A stretch of DNA of 64,000 bases from contig NZ_AP022581.1 of assembly GCF_010731535.1 (NCBI RefSeq), positions 2,303,952 through 2,367,951 of the forward strand, read 5' to 3'. The notes under the pieces were generated by a model, which was not told the DNA's origin, ran no database searches, and saw only the letters and a program-made list of their open reading frames with translations. Each line of letters opens with the position of its first letter. Within the stretch, counting starts at the first letter, position 1. Source of the DNA: Mycobacterium lacus (GTDB lineage: Bacteria; Actinomycetota; Actinomycetes; Mycobacteriales; Mycobacteriaceae). The translations under genes and the position numbers were made by a program. This document shows, piece by piece, positions 1 through 8,637 of the stretch.

Positions 1-2217
1 CCACAACCAATCGGACCGGCTACCAATCGCCCTCGCCAGGTCGCGGCCCTCTTCGGCGGCCGCGCACGCCGCGACAGGGTAACCGGCCACGACCGCGTCG
101 ATCGCCTGAAAGGTAAGAATCTGAGCCAGCCGCCACCGATCGTCGACGGCGCGGGCAAGGTCGATCGCCTCGGCGAAATACTCCGCTGCCACCTCGGCGC
201 GGGCTACGGCCACCGCGATCAAACCGCAGGTCGTCAGCGCCCGGGCCAGCAGCGCGGGGTCGTTCAGCTCGCGCGCGATCGCCAGGGCCTGTTGGGCCTG
301 ATCCATGCCCGTCGCGGCGTCGACGAAGACGTCGAGCACGGCCTTGTCCACCAGCGCCCGGGCGCGCACCGCGGGCGCCACCTCGAGCTGGCGCGTGTCC
401 ACATCGGCGAGAACGGCGTCGAACCAATCCCGCCCCTCCCGGATGCGACCCCTCGTCATCCACACCGGCAGCAGCGAGGACGCTAGGCCCAAGGCCAGAT
501 CGGTGTCGGAATTTGTCCGGCTCCACGCAAACGCGGCACGCAGGTTGTCGATTTGGGTCTCGGCCCGGTCGAGGCGCCGCGCATACTCGGCGTCGCCGGG
601 GTTGTCGAGCAGCGCGGCCAGCGCCGTGTAGTGGTCGCGGTGGCGCGCACGCACAACGTCGACCTCGCCGGCCTCCTCGAGCTTTTCCAGCGCGTACTGC
701 TGCATCGTCTCGGCTAGCCGATAGCTGGTGCGGCCAGCGGTTTCGTTGGCCACCACCAGCGACTTCTCGACGAGCAGGGTGAGCCCGTCGAGAACCTGAT
801 AGCGCGGCACATCACCAACGACCGCGTGCGCGTCGTCGAGGAAAAAACAGCCCACAAAGACCGCCAGCCGGCGGAACAGGGCTCGTTCGGGGTCGGTCAA
901 CAGGGCGTACGACCAATCCACCGAACCCCACAGCGTTTGCTGGCGGCTCGACGCGGTGCGCGCGGTGCCGCCGGTCAACAGCTTGAAGCGGTCACGCAAA
1001 CCGTCCACGATCTCGGCCAACGACAGCGCCCGCACCCGCGCGGCCGCCAGTTCGATCGCCAGCGGCATGCCATCGAGGCGTTCGCAGATTTCGGTCACCG
1101 CGGCGACGTTGTCGTCGGTGAGGCGGAAATCAGGCCGCACCCGCCGGGCTCGGAAGCCAAACATCTCGATGGCCTCATCGCTCAACGACAGCGACGGCAC
1201 CCGATAGCTCACCTCACCGGGCACCCGGATCGGCTCCCGGCTGGTCGCCAGCAACCGCACTCCCGGACACCGTTCCGCGAGGGCCGCCACCAGGGTGGCG
1301 CTCGCCTCGATCACATGCTCACAATTGTCCAGCACCAGCAAGCCCCGCCGTGCGCCGAGGTAGCGCACCACGATGTCCGTCGTGGTGCAGCCGGGCTGGT
1401 CGTGCAGGCCGAGGACCCGCGCGACGGTGATCGGCACCAGATCCGGGTCGGTGATCGGCGCCAGGTCTACGAACCACGCGCCGCCGAATTCACCCGCCAG
1501 CTGGGCGGCCAGCTGCGCCGACAGCCGTGTCTTGCCCACACCGCCCGGGCCAGTCAGGGTCACCAGCCGATTCTCGGTCAGCAACTGGTGCACCTCGCTG
1601 ATCTGCGCGGCGCGACCCACGAAACGCGTCAGGTGCACCGGGAGACCATGGGCGAGCGTCTCAGCCGATGCCCGCAACGGCGGGAACTCGACACGAAGGT
1701 CGGGATGGCAGAGCTGCACCACCCGCTCCGGGCGCGGCAGGTCACGCAGCGGATGAGTCCCCAGATCGATCAGCCACGCCCCATCAGGCAGCCGGTCGAG
1801 GACCAAGCTCTCGACCACACCCGAGAGCACGGTCTGACCGCCATGCGCTAGGTCACGCAAGCGTGCGGTCCGGTTGATGGTCGGACCCGCATAGTTGGCC
1901 TCGTCGCGGAGCCGCACCTCCCCGGTGTGCACGCCGATGCGTAACCGGATCGGGGCCAGCGTGGCTCGCTGCAGGTCCAGCGCGGCGGCCACCGCGTCGG
2001 ACGCGCGGGTGAAGGCGATCACGAAGCTGTCGCCCTCGCCCTGCTCAACCGGGCGTACTCCGTCATGGGCGGCGACCACCTCGCGCAGCACTTCATCGAG
2101 GCGCTTGACCGCGACGCTCATTTCCTCGGGTTGGGTTTCCCACAGTCGTGTTGAACCCTCGACATCGGCCAACAGCAATGTCACCGTGCCCTGCGGCAGC
2201 AACTCGCTCACGCCCAT
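1..2217 (-). CDS. Cyclase-like / NB-ARC ATPase / TPR LuxR-family regulator, copy 1 (3' end outside window)
   Basis: 739 residues are visible and the C-terminus lies beyond base 1. The ATG at 2217 follows a GAGGAGA ribosome binding site. Residues 1-165 resemble a class III nucleotide cyclase: metal-binding Asp18 (ADVEGST) and Asp63 (EGDSF) and the transition-state pair Asn115/Arg119 are present, but the usual substrate-selecting Lys is Glu. An NB-ARC ATPase follows, with P-loop GPGGVGKT near residue 223, then helical TPR-like repeats. By analogy with the complete paralogue at 4152-7442, a C-terminal LuxR DNA-binding domain should follow. The family matches M. tuberculosis Rv0890c/Rv0386/Rv1358/Rv2488c from memory. 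Probably a signal-responsive transcription regulator; the ligand is unknown and cyclase activity doubtful. Confidence 0.85.
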   Translation of the reverse strand, partial: MGVSELLPQGTVTLLLADVEGSTRLWETQPEEMSVAVKRLDEVLREVVAAHDGVRPVEQGEGDSFVIAFTRASDAVAAALDLQRATLAPIRLRIGVHTGEVRLRDEANYAGPTINRTARLRDLAHGGQTVLSGVVESLVLDRLPDGAWLIDLGTHPLRDLPRPERVVQLCHPDLRVEFPPLRASAETLAHGLPVHLTRFVGRAAQISEVHQLLTENRLVTLTGPGGVGKTRLSAQLAAQLAGEFGGAWFVDLAPITDPDLVPITVARVLGLHDQPGCTTTDIVVRYLGARRGLLVLDNCEHVIEASATLVAALAERCPGVRLLATSREPIRVPGEVSYRVPSLSLSDEAIEMFGFRARRVRPDFRLTDDNVAAVTEICERLDGMPLAIELAAARVRALSLAEIVDGLRDRFKLLTGGTARTASSRQQTLWGSVDWSYALLTDPERALFRRLAVFVGCFFLDDAHAVVGDVPRYQVLDGLTLLVEKSLVVANETAGRTSYRLAETMQQYALEKLEEAGEVDVVRARHRDHYTALAALLDNPGDAEYARRLDRAETQIDNLRAAFAWSRTNSDTDLALGLASSLLPVWMTRGRIREGRDWFDAVLADVDTRQLEVAPAVRARALVDKAVLDVFVDAATGMDQAQQALAIARELNDPALLARALTTCGLIAVAVARAEVAAEYFAEAIDLARAVDDRWRLAQILTFQAIDAVVAGYPVAACAAAEEGRDLARAIGSRSDWLW

Positions 2218-2942
2218 CGCTCTCCTCAATCGCACTAATGCTAACTACTGCGACCCGAAAGTAGGCACGTTCATTACCCGACGACACAACAACGGGAAGC
2301 GCGAAGAACTCGCCACGGATGCATTTAATGTCGAGGCATACCTTGGGCCGACGGTTAAACAGAGTTGTCTCCAGAAATACTGGCGTCCAGCCCTTCACGT
2401 CGTCCGCAGCGGCCGGTGTGAACGCGACGCTGCCGGTGACATCGCAAGGAATAATGTGTTGTTGCGATTGCATACTTGCCTACTGGCGCACGACTGCGCT
2501 GAGTGACTGGAAAGTCGAACTCGACGCCGCAAGCGAATCCATCACAAATTCGCACAGAGACAAGCTCGCCAAGTCCGGCCTATTCGCGCCTACCAATTGT
2601 CTGGGCAACGAGACGTCACAGATTAGCCGTCGCCGCCCGCAGCGCCCTGCGTGCCGAACAGCAGCCCGCGTCTGCCGCCCGTACCGCGCGGGCATCAGCA
2701 CAACCGCGTAGCTTCCGCCAACAGCCCGTGAATGATATGCGACCCCCGCGGCCCACATATACGTCCCTTGGCCGATGACTCTCCTCGCCCCGCGTCGCAC
2801 AGTGGAAAGCGCAGCGCCTGGTTCGAAGTAAAGGTTCTGCGCAGTTGGTGCGCAGCGTCTGCGCCGTTGTTGCCTCGCTAGTTCGCAAGCGGCGTTTGCC
2901 GACGCATCGCCGAAATGACCTCCGGGCTCCGGCCTGAGGGCC
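2218..2942. other. Non-coding spacer between regulator copy 1 and the IS fragment
   Basis: No frame in this roughly 725-base stretch looks like a mycobacterial protein. The first 45 bases (2218-2262) resemble the stretch just upstream of the paralogous regulator at 7443-7485, including a shared TTAGCATT...AGTGCGA block on the minus strand. The leader was therefore duplicated with the gene and may hold its promoter. The remainder is less GC-rich than its surroundings and I see no feature in it. Confidence 0.5.
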
Positions 2943-3991
2943 ATCGCGTGCTCGCCGAAGGAGATTTAAAGGAGTCCGAGCAATGAACAAGCCCCGTCTC
3001 ATCGGCGTCGAGGCGATGCTGGCAGACCAACTCGCCATAGCTGACCCCGATTTGCTGCGCGGACTGCTCTCGGCGTTCATTCAGGCGTTGATGAGCGCTG
3101 AGGCCGACGCGGTGTGTCAAGCCGGTTACGGCCAGCGCACGGTGATTCGGGCGAACAGCCGCAATGGCTATCGACGTCGGGAGTTCGATACCCGCGTCGG
3201 CACGATCGAGCTGGCCATTCCCAAACTGCGTCTCGGCAGCTATTTCCCGGACTGGCTACTGGCGCGTCGCGAGCGCGCCGAGCGAGTGCTCACCGGGGTG
3301 GTCGCCGCCTGCTATCTGCTGGGTGTATCCACCCGGCGGGTGGAGAGGCTGGCGGAAGCTCTTGGGGTCACGAAGCTGTCCGCACCGCAGATATCGGCGG
3401 TGGCCGCCGAACTCGACGAAACCGTAACGGCACTTCGCAGCCGCCCGCTCCACGGCCCCTACCCGTTCATCACCATCGATGCACTGGCCATCACCGTACG
3501 CGCGCAAGCCCGCATCGTGGAGGCGCAGTTATCGGTGGTCACCGGGATCGACGCCGGAGGCTACCGCGAGATCCTGGGCGCGCACGTATCTCCGGCCGAA
3601 GACGAGTCACGCTGGCGGGAGCTATTCCACGGCCTGGTGACCCGCGGCCTGTCCGGGGTGGCCCTGGTGACCAGTGATTTCCACACCGGTCTGGTGACCG
3701 CTATTGACGCCGCCTTGCCAGGTGCGGCCTGGCAACGGTGCATTGCGCACTACGCGACCAGCCTCAGCTCGATCACTCCGAAGTCGTCCTGGCCGTGGGT
3801 GCGCGCCCTGCTGCGCGGCATTTTCGATCAGCCCGACGCCGACTCCGTTGCCAGCCAATACGACCAGACGCTTGACACGTTGAGCGACAAGCTGCCCAAT
3901 GTGGCCAAGCACCTCGCCGCGGCGCGTCGTGAACTGCTGGCGCATACGGCGTTTCCCAGCGATCTTTGGCATCAGCTCAGGTCCACCAACT
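2943..3991 (+). mobile_element. 3'-truncated IS256-family (IS1081-like) insertion sequence
   Basis: The element holds one transposase frame and a plausible left end near 2943, where TCGCGTG resembles the IS1081 terminus as I remember it. Homology to IS1081 stops abruptly near base 3991 and no right inverted repeat is visible. The element is therefore a dead remnant, wedged between two tandem regulator genes. The left boundary is an estimate. Confidence 0.7.
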
Positions 3992-4050
3992 CCGGCATGG
4001 TGTACCACCCTGCGCCAACGAGCGGGCGACGCGTGATCACGTCGTCGTAG
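2983..4050 (+). pseudogene. IS256-family mutator transposase, C-terminally truncated
   Basis: The ATG at 2983 follows AAAGGAG. The first 336 residues read clearly as an IS1081-type transposase. The first catalytic Asp lies in TIDAL, the second in LVTSDFHTGL, and the family motif AWQRC follows. After Ser-Thr-Asn (about residue 336) the sequence departs from the family and ends in 19 unrelated residues. About 80 residues are lost, including the segment with the catalytic Glu (ERLNRE in IS1081). The protein should be inactive. Nothing recognisable of the missing part lies between 3991 and 4150, so the cause looks like a deletion or replacement rather than a frameshift. Confidence 0.85.
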
Positions 4051-4151
4051 GCGACGGCCGCCCCGGCGTCCGGCAATCTGGGTCATGCGGGCCAGATCGA
4101 TCGGCCGGGGGATACACGACGCCGGCGGACATCGGTGGTGCGACCCCGCTG

Positions 4152-7100
4152 TCACCGCCAGCTGCGCGGTATCTCGGTGCGGTGAGCTGCCGCTTGGGCG
4201 AGTTGGACGCGGGAGGTGATGCCGAGCTTGGTATAGATGTGGGTCAGGTGGGTCTGCACCGTGCGACGTGAGACGAAAAGCCGCGTCGCAATGTCCTTGT
4301 TGGCCAATCCCTCACTCACGAGCCGCACGACGTCGGTCTCGGTCGGCGTGAGCGACTCCCAACCGGTGGCCGTCCGTTTGCGCCACGAGCGGCCCCGCTG
4401 GGCGTATGCGATCGCCTCCCCGGTCGACAACGCCGCACCCTCGGCCCAGCCGACGTCGAAGTCGCTCACTCCCATCGCATCCCGTAACGCTGCTACCGAC
4501 TGGTCATATCCGGCTTGGTGAATCGCGTAGCGGACCAAGCCGAAGCGCTGGCGGATGGCCTTGGCCGCGCCGAAAAGCCGGGCCGCCTCCTGGTGATTGC
4601 CGGCGTCGCCGGCCAAACCTGCCAGGCATTCGAGCACATCCGGGGCGTCCACGTGCGCCCCGCTCTCGGTCACGCAGGCCAGCGCCCTATGGGCGTCGCG
4701 TTCGGCTTCTGCCCGCTTGCCCTCGGCGATCGCGATCCTGGCGCGCGTCGTCAGCGCCACCGTCAGGTGCCGGCCGGTCATCGATTGCACCGCATCCTCG
4801 CACCAGCGGCGGGCCGCCACGAGGTCCCCGTCCGCCAAGGCAACCTCGGCATTGAACGCCCGCTGCGCCGCCGCCGTCGGGGACATGACGACACTCATGT
4901 TCTGCCAGGCCGCCGCGCTGGCGTCCTTCGCCGCTGCCACATCGCCGGACGCCAGCGCGACCTTGGCCGCCGCCAAATAGCCCATCCCGGCGAAATACTC
5001 GCCCAGATCGGCCGCGGTGAGGGCCGCATCCGCTGCCGCCCGAGCCGCACTCAGCTCCCCCCGAAAGACCAGGGCCGAAGACAGGCCTTGCAGGCCATTC
5101 GCCTTGTGCATGACCTCGTGCGCTGCCTCGGCCTCGTCGACCAGCTCGCGGAATTGTGCTGCGGCCGCGCCCAACTCACCGCGCACCAGCTGCGCCCACC
5201 CGAGACACCAACGGCACCAAAGCGAGTCGTAGCGGTCACCGATCGCATCCGCGAGCCTGCGTCCCTCTTCGGCGGACGCGCACGCCGCGACCGGGCAGCC
5301 GGCCACCACCGCATCGACCGCACGATAGGTGAGTATTTGGGCCAGCCGCCACCGATCGTCGAGGGCGCGGGCGAGCTCGATCGCCTCGGCGAAGTACTCC
5401 GCTGCCACCCCCGCGCGGGCCACCGCCACGGCGATCAAGCCGCAGGCCGTCAGCGTCCGGGCCAGCAGGGCCGGGTCGTCGACCTCACGTGCGATCGCCA
5501 GCGCGTGTTGGGCCTGACCCGTGCCCGCGGCCGCGTCGACAAAAACATCGAGCAACGCCCGGTCAGCCAGCGCCCGCGCACGCACCGCGGCCGACACCGC
5601 AAGCCCACCGGCGTCCGCGTGGGCTCTCTCGGAGGCGAAAACGGCGTCGAACCACGCCCTGCCCTCCCGGATGCGGCCCCGCGTCATCCACACCGGCAGG
5701 AGCGAGGACGCCAACGCCAAGGCGCCTTCGGCATCAGAGTTCTGCCGACTCCAGCCAAACGCGGCGCGCACATTGTCGATCTGCATCTCAGCATGGTCGA
5801 GACGCTGCCCATAGTCGATGCAGCCCGGGTCGTCGAGCAGGGCCGCCAGCGCGGTGTAGTGATCGCGGTGACGCGCACGCACAACATCGCCCTCGCCGGC
5901 CTCATCGAGCCTTTCCAGGGCGTAGTGGCGGATCGTCTCCGGCAGCCGGTAGCTGGTTCGACCCCCCCGGTCCTCGGTCACCACCAGCGACTTGTCGACC
6001 AGCAACGTAAGCTCGTCGAGCACCTGATAGCGCTGGACATCACCACCACCGGCGATCGCTTGCGCGTCGTCGAGGAAAAAACACCCCGCAAACACCGCCA
6101 GCCGGCGAAACAAGACCCGTTCGGGCGCGGTCAACAGCGCATACGACCAATCCACCGAGGCCAACAACGTCTGATGACGCCGCGACAGGGTGCGCCCGCC
6201 CCCGGTCAACAGCCGGAATCGGTCTTGTAGGCCATCGAGGATCTCGGCCAGCGATAGCGCGCGCACCCGCGCGGCCGCCAGCTCGATCGCCAGCGGCAAA
6301 CCGTCGAGGCGTTCGCAGATTTCGGTCACCACCGCGACGTTGTCCTCGGTGAGGCGGAAACCCGGCAGTACCTGGCAGGCCCGGGAACCAAACATCTGGA
6401 TGGCTTCGTCAGCCACCGACAGGGGCGGCACCCGGTAACTGACCTCCCCCGGAACACGGATCGGCTCGCGACTGGTCGCCAACAGCCGCACCCCCGGACA
6501 CGCCTCCACCAGGCCCACCACCAAGTCCGCGACCGCCTCGATCAGATGCTCGCAGTTGTCCAGCACCAGCAAGGCATGACGCCCGCCGAGGAACCGCAGC
6601 ACGGTGTCCCTCGTGGATCGGCCGGGCTGATCGTGCAGGCCCAGCGCGCGCGCCACCGTGATCGGCACCAGATTGGGGTCGGTGATCGGCGCCAAGTCCA
6701 CAAACCACGCACCGCCGAACTCCGCCGCGGCCTGAGCCGTGACCGTGGCCGCCAACCGGGTCTTGCCCACACCACCGGGTCCGCTCAGGGTCACCAGCCG
6801 GTTCTCGGCCACCAACTGATGCACCTCGCTGATCTGTGCACCGCGCCCCACAAAGCGGGTCAAATGCACCGGAAAACCATGAGCCAGAACGTCATCGCTC
6901 ATCCGCAACGGTGGGAACTCCACACGCAGATCGGGATGACACAACTGGGCCACCGGCTCGGGGCGCGGCAGATCACGCAGCCGATGCGTACCCAGATCAA
7001 CCAACCACGCCCCCACGGGAAGCCGATCGAGCACCAGGCTCTCGGCAGTACCCGACAACAACGTCTGGCCCCCATGCGCCAAATCGCGCAGGCGTGCCGT

Positions 7101-7442
7101 CCGGGTGATGGTCGGACCGGCATCGTCGCCCTGGTCGCCCCGCCGCACCTCACCGGTGTGTATGCCGATGCGCAACCGGATCGGGGCCAGCGACGCTCGC
7201 TGCAAATCCAGCGCGGCGGCCACCGCATCCGAGGCGCGGGTGAACGCGACCACAACGCTGTCATGGCCACCCTGCTCCACCGGCCGTACCCCGCCATGGG
7301 CGGCGATCACGCCTGCCAACGCCTCATCAAGGCGCTTGACCGCACCGCCCATCTCCTCGGGGTGGGCATCCCAGAGCCGCGTCGATCCCTCGACATCGGC
7401 CGACAGCAACGTCACGGTGCCCTGCGGCAGCAACTCACCCAC
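4152..7442 (-). CDS. Cyclase-like / NB-ARC ATPase / TPR LuxR-family regulator, copy 2
   Basis: 1096 residues from the GTG at 7442, chosen because GAGGAG lies just upstream and the start matches copy 1; an in-frame extension to 7556 is possible but lacks a ribosome binding site. Domains: cyclase-homology region 1-165; NB-ARC ATPase from about 195, with Walker A GPGGVGKT at 221-228, Walker B LLVLDNCEH and a GLPL motif; TPR-like helices; and a C-terminal LuxR helix-turn-helix ending in SRVQLAQAA. Metal Asp16 and Asp61 are kept, but the transition-state Asn is Thr113, so catalysis is unlikely. Probably a STAND-type regulator in which an ATPase switch controls DNA binding. It is a tandem duplicate of the gene at 1-2217. 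Confidence 0.9.
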   Translation of the reverse strand: MGELLPQGTVTLLSADVEGSTRLWDAHPEEMGGAVKRLDEALAGVIAAHGGVRPVEQGGHDSVVVAFTRASDAVAAALDLQRASLAPIRLRIGIHTGEVRRGDQGDDAGPTITRTARLRDLAHGGQTLLSGTAESLVLDRLPVGAWLVDLGTHRLRDLPRPEPVAQLCHPDLRVEFPPLRMSDDVLAHGFPVHLTRFVGRGAQISEVHQLVAENRLVTLSGPGGVGKTRLAATVTAQAAAEFGGAWFVDLAPITDPNLVPITVARALGLHDQPGRSTRDTVLRFLGGRHALLVLDNCEHLIEAVADLVVGLVEACPGVRLLATSREPIRVPGEVSYRVPPLSVADEAIQMFGSRACQVLPGFRLTEDNVAVVTEICERLDGLPLAIELAAARVRALSLAEILDGLQDRFRLLTGGGRTLSRRHQTLLASVDWSYALLTAPERVLFRRLAVFAGCFFLDDAQAIAGGGDVQRYQVLDELTLLVDKSLVVTEDRGGRTSYRLPETIRHYALERLDEAGEGDVVRARHRDHYTALAALLDDPGCIDYGQRLDHAEMQIDNVRAAFGWSRQNSDAEGALALASSLLPVWMTRGRIREGRAWFDAVFASERAHADAGGLAVSAAVRARALADRALLDVFVDAAAGTGQAQHALAIAREVDDPALLARTLTACGLIAVAVARAGVAAEYFAEAIELARALDDRWRLAQILTYRAVDAVVAGCPVAACASAEEGRRLADAIGDRYDSLWCRWCLGWAQLVRGELGAAAAQFRELVDEAEAAHEVMHKANGLQGLSSALVFRGELSAARAAADAALTAADLGEYFAGMGYLAAAKVALASGDVAAAKDASAAAWQNMSVVMSPTAAAQRAFNAEVALADGDLVAARRWCEDAVQSMTGRHLTVALTTRARIAIAEGKRAEAERDAHRALACVTESGAHVDAPDVLECLAGLAGDAGNHQEAARLFGAAKAIRQRFGLVRYAIHQAGYDQSVAALRDAMGVSDFDVGWAEGAALSTGEAIAYAQRGRSWRKRTATGWESLTPTETDVVRLVSEGLANKDIATRLFVSRRTVQTHLTHIYTKLGITSRVQLAQAAAHRTEIPRSWR

Positions 7443-7469
7443 ATTGCGCTCCTCGGTCGCACTAAATGC

Positions 7470-7680
7470 TAACCACCTCGACCCAGGTCGACGGCGCAAG
7501 TCGACGTGGCACCGATACTCGACGTCCTCCCCGCGGCTGAAGCCGGGGGACTCCAACCCGCTAGACGGGTGGGAGCAGAAATTCCTCGCGGTTTCCTAAC
7601 TGGTTCCTGCGTCGACGTCACTGCAACACCCGCGGGCGGTGCGGCTTCCCGGCAGGCGGTGACCGACCCTGGGGGCAACA
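7470..7680 (-). pseudogene. Possible tail of an IS200/IS605-family tnpB
   Basis: On the minus strand the sequence reads as a low-complexity, Pro/Arg/Ala-rich tail of the kind that ends actinobacterial TnpB proteins. It also contains a GC-rich hairpin (7530-7552, arms CCCCGCGGCT and AGCCGGGGG) resembling the 3' structures of IS605-family elements. No TnpB catalytic domain or zinc finger is present. This is a weak call based on the look of the tail and hairpin. Confidence 0.3.
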
Positions 7681-7689
7681 TGTTATTGG

Positions 7690-7981
7690 GGGGGTTCAGA
7701 TCCGCGTGCTCTACGCCGCCTGCCACGATCGCTGGTTGCGACGGCCCACTGGGGCCCAGGTATCTCAATTCGGACACCGCGCCCTCGTCGGGCCTCTTCA
7801 AACGCCGGCACTGGACGTAACTCGGGCTTTGCCAACAACGGCTCGGGACTCTCGGGATGGTTCACACCAATCCGTTGGACGGCTCACCTCCGGCTCGGGT
7901 TTTCGAAACTAAGCGGCAACATCTCGGGCGCTTCCAACCTGGGCATCGGCGTTAGCCACCGGAGAGGTTTTTCAGGTGGAG
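7690..7981 (+). pseudogene. Relic of a PPE-MPTR gene
   Basis: Short plus-strand stretches in shifting frames spell PPE-MPTR-like words. NSGFANNGSGLSGWF lies at about 7819-7863, TNPLDGSPP follows in the next frame, and LSGNISGASNLGIGV at about 7913-7957 is back in the first frame and leads to a stop near 7988. Asn-Xaa-Gly-rich repeats of this kind are typical of the MPTR subfamily of PPE proteins in slow-growing mycobacteria. There is no start, no N-terminal PPE domain, and at least two frameshifts, so it is a decayed fragment. Confidence 0.5.
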
Positions 7982-7999
7982 GTGGCTAGTGGTGTGTCC

Positions 8000-8637
8000 C
8001 GAGCTCTCGGGCTCAAGTTCGATGCGGGTTGACAGTGACATGCACCGGCGCCCAGGCAGTGTCGCACCCCGGCAGCTGCAATACGCCGCTGGTTGCTCCG
8101 TCAGCGAATTCCTTTGTCATCACGGCGATCAGCTCGTGGTCGTCGGGGTGCACGCGGGGCCTGTCGGGCGCGTTGGCTCGCCTGTCATGGAAGTGGCAGG
8201 GCTCGTCGAGCCACTCCAGCGGGGTCCAGATGTTCAGGTCGACGAGTGCCCGGTGAACTCCTGCCGGTGCCAGCCCGTCAAGGAATTTTTGCGCCGGTCG
8301 TGGGCCGGAACCACCGGGCCTTTGAGTTCGGCCCGCCAGTTCATCGCGCGTGCGACCAGGTGATCGCGGCCCTCCGATCCTGGCTCCAGCGCGCTGCGCG
8401 CGGTGAAACCAATCCTGATGGGTTTCCCTGCCAATCGGTGAGATCCCAAGTGCTGCATAGCGTTTGGCGGGATTCTGGCTTGACCAGCAAGGCCAGCACC
8501 TTGGTTTCGCTCAGACTCAGTTCGCGCGACGGCAGATCTTCGGCGAAGGCCGCCCCAACCGCAATGGGGACACCCCCGCGCCAGCGAGCCGACACCGTTC
8601 CAGCAGGCCGCGTGAACGTTTACGAACAGGCCCTAGG
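8000..8637 (-). pseudogene. Frameshifted remnant of an unidentified gene
   Basis: Between the PPE relic and pbpB the minus strand carries protein-like text broken over frames. A frame through about 8020-8290 includes EWLDEPCHFHDRR and DDHELIAVMTKEF and ends near 8022. Upstream pieces at 8341-8595 (SRELSLSETKVLALLV) and 8234-8458 lie in other frames. Composition is ordinary mycobacterial coding DNA. I do not recognise the family and give no function. No intact gene fits here. Confidence 0.35.

Noticed and set aside
4515..6230. 571-codon plus-strand frame opposite regulator copy 2
   Set aside because: It is antisense to well-conserved NB-ARC and TPR coding sequence and has no recognisable domain.
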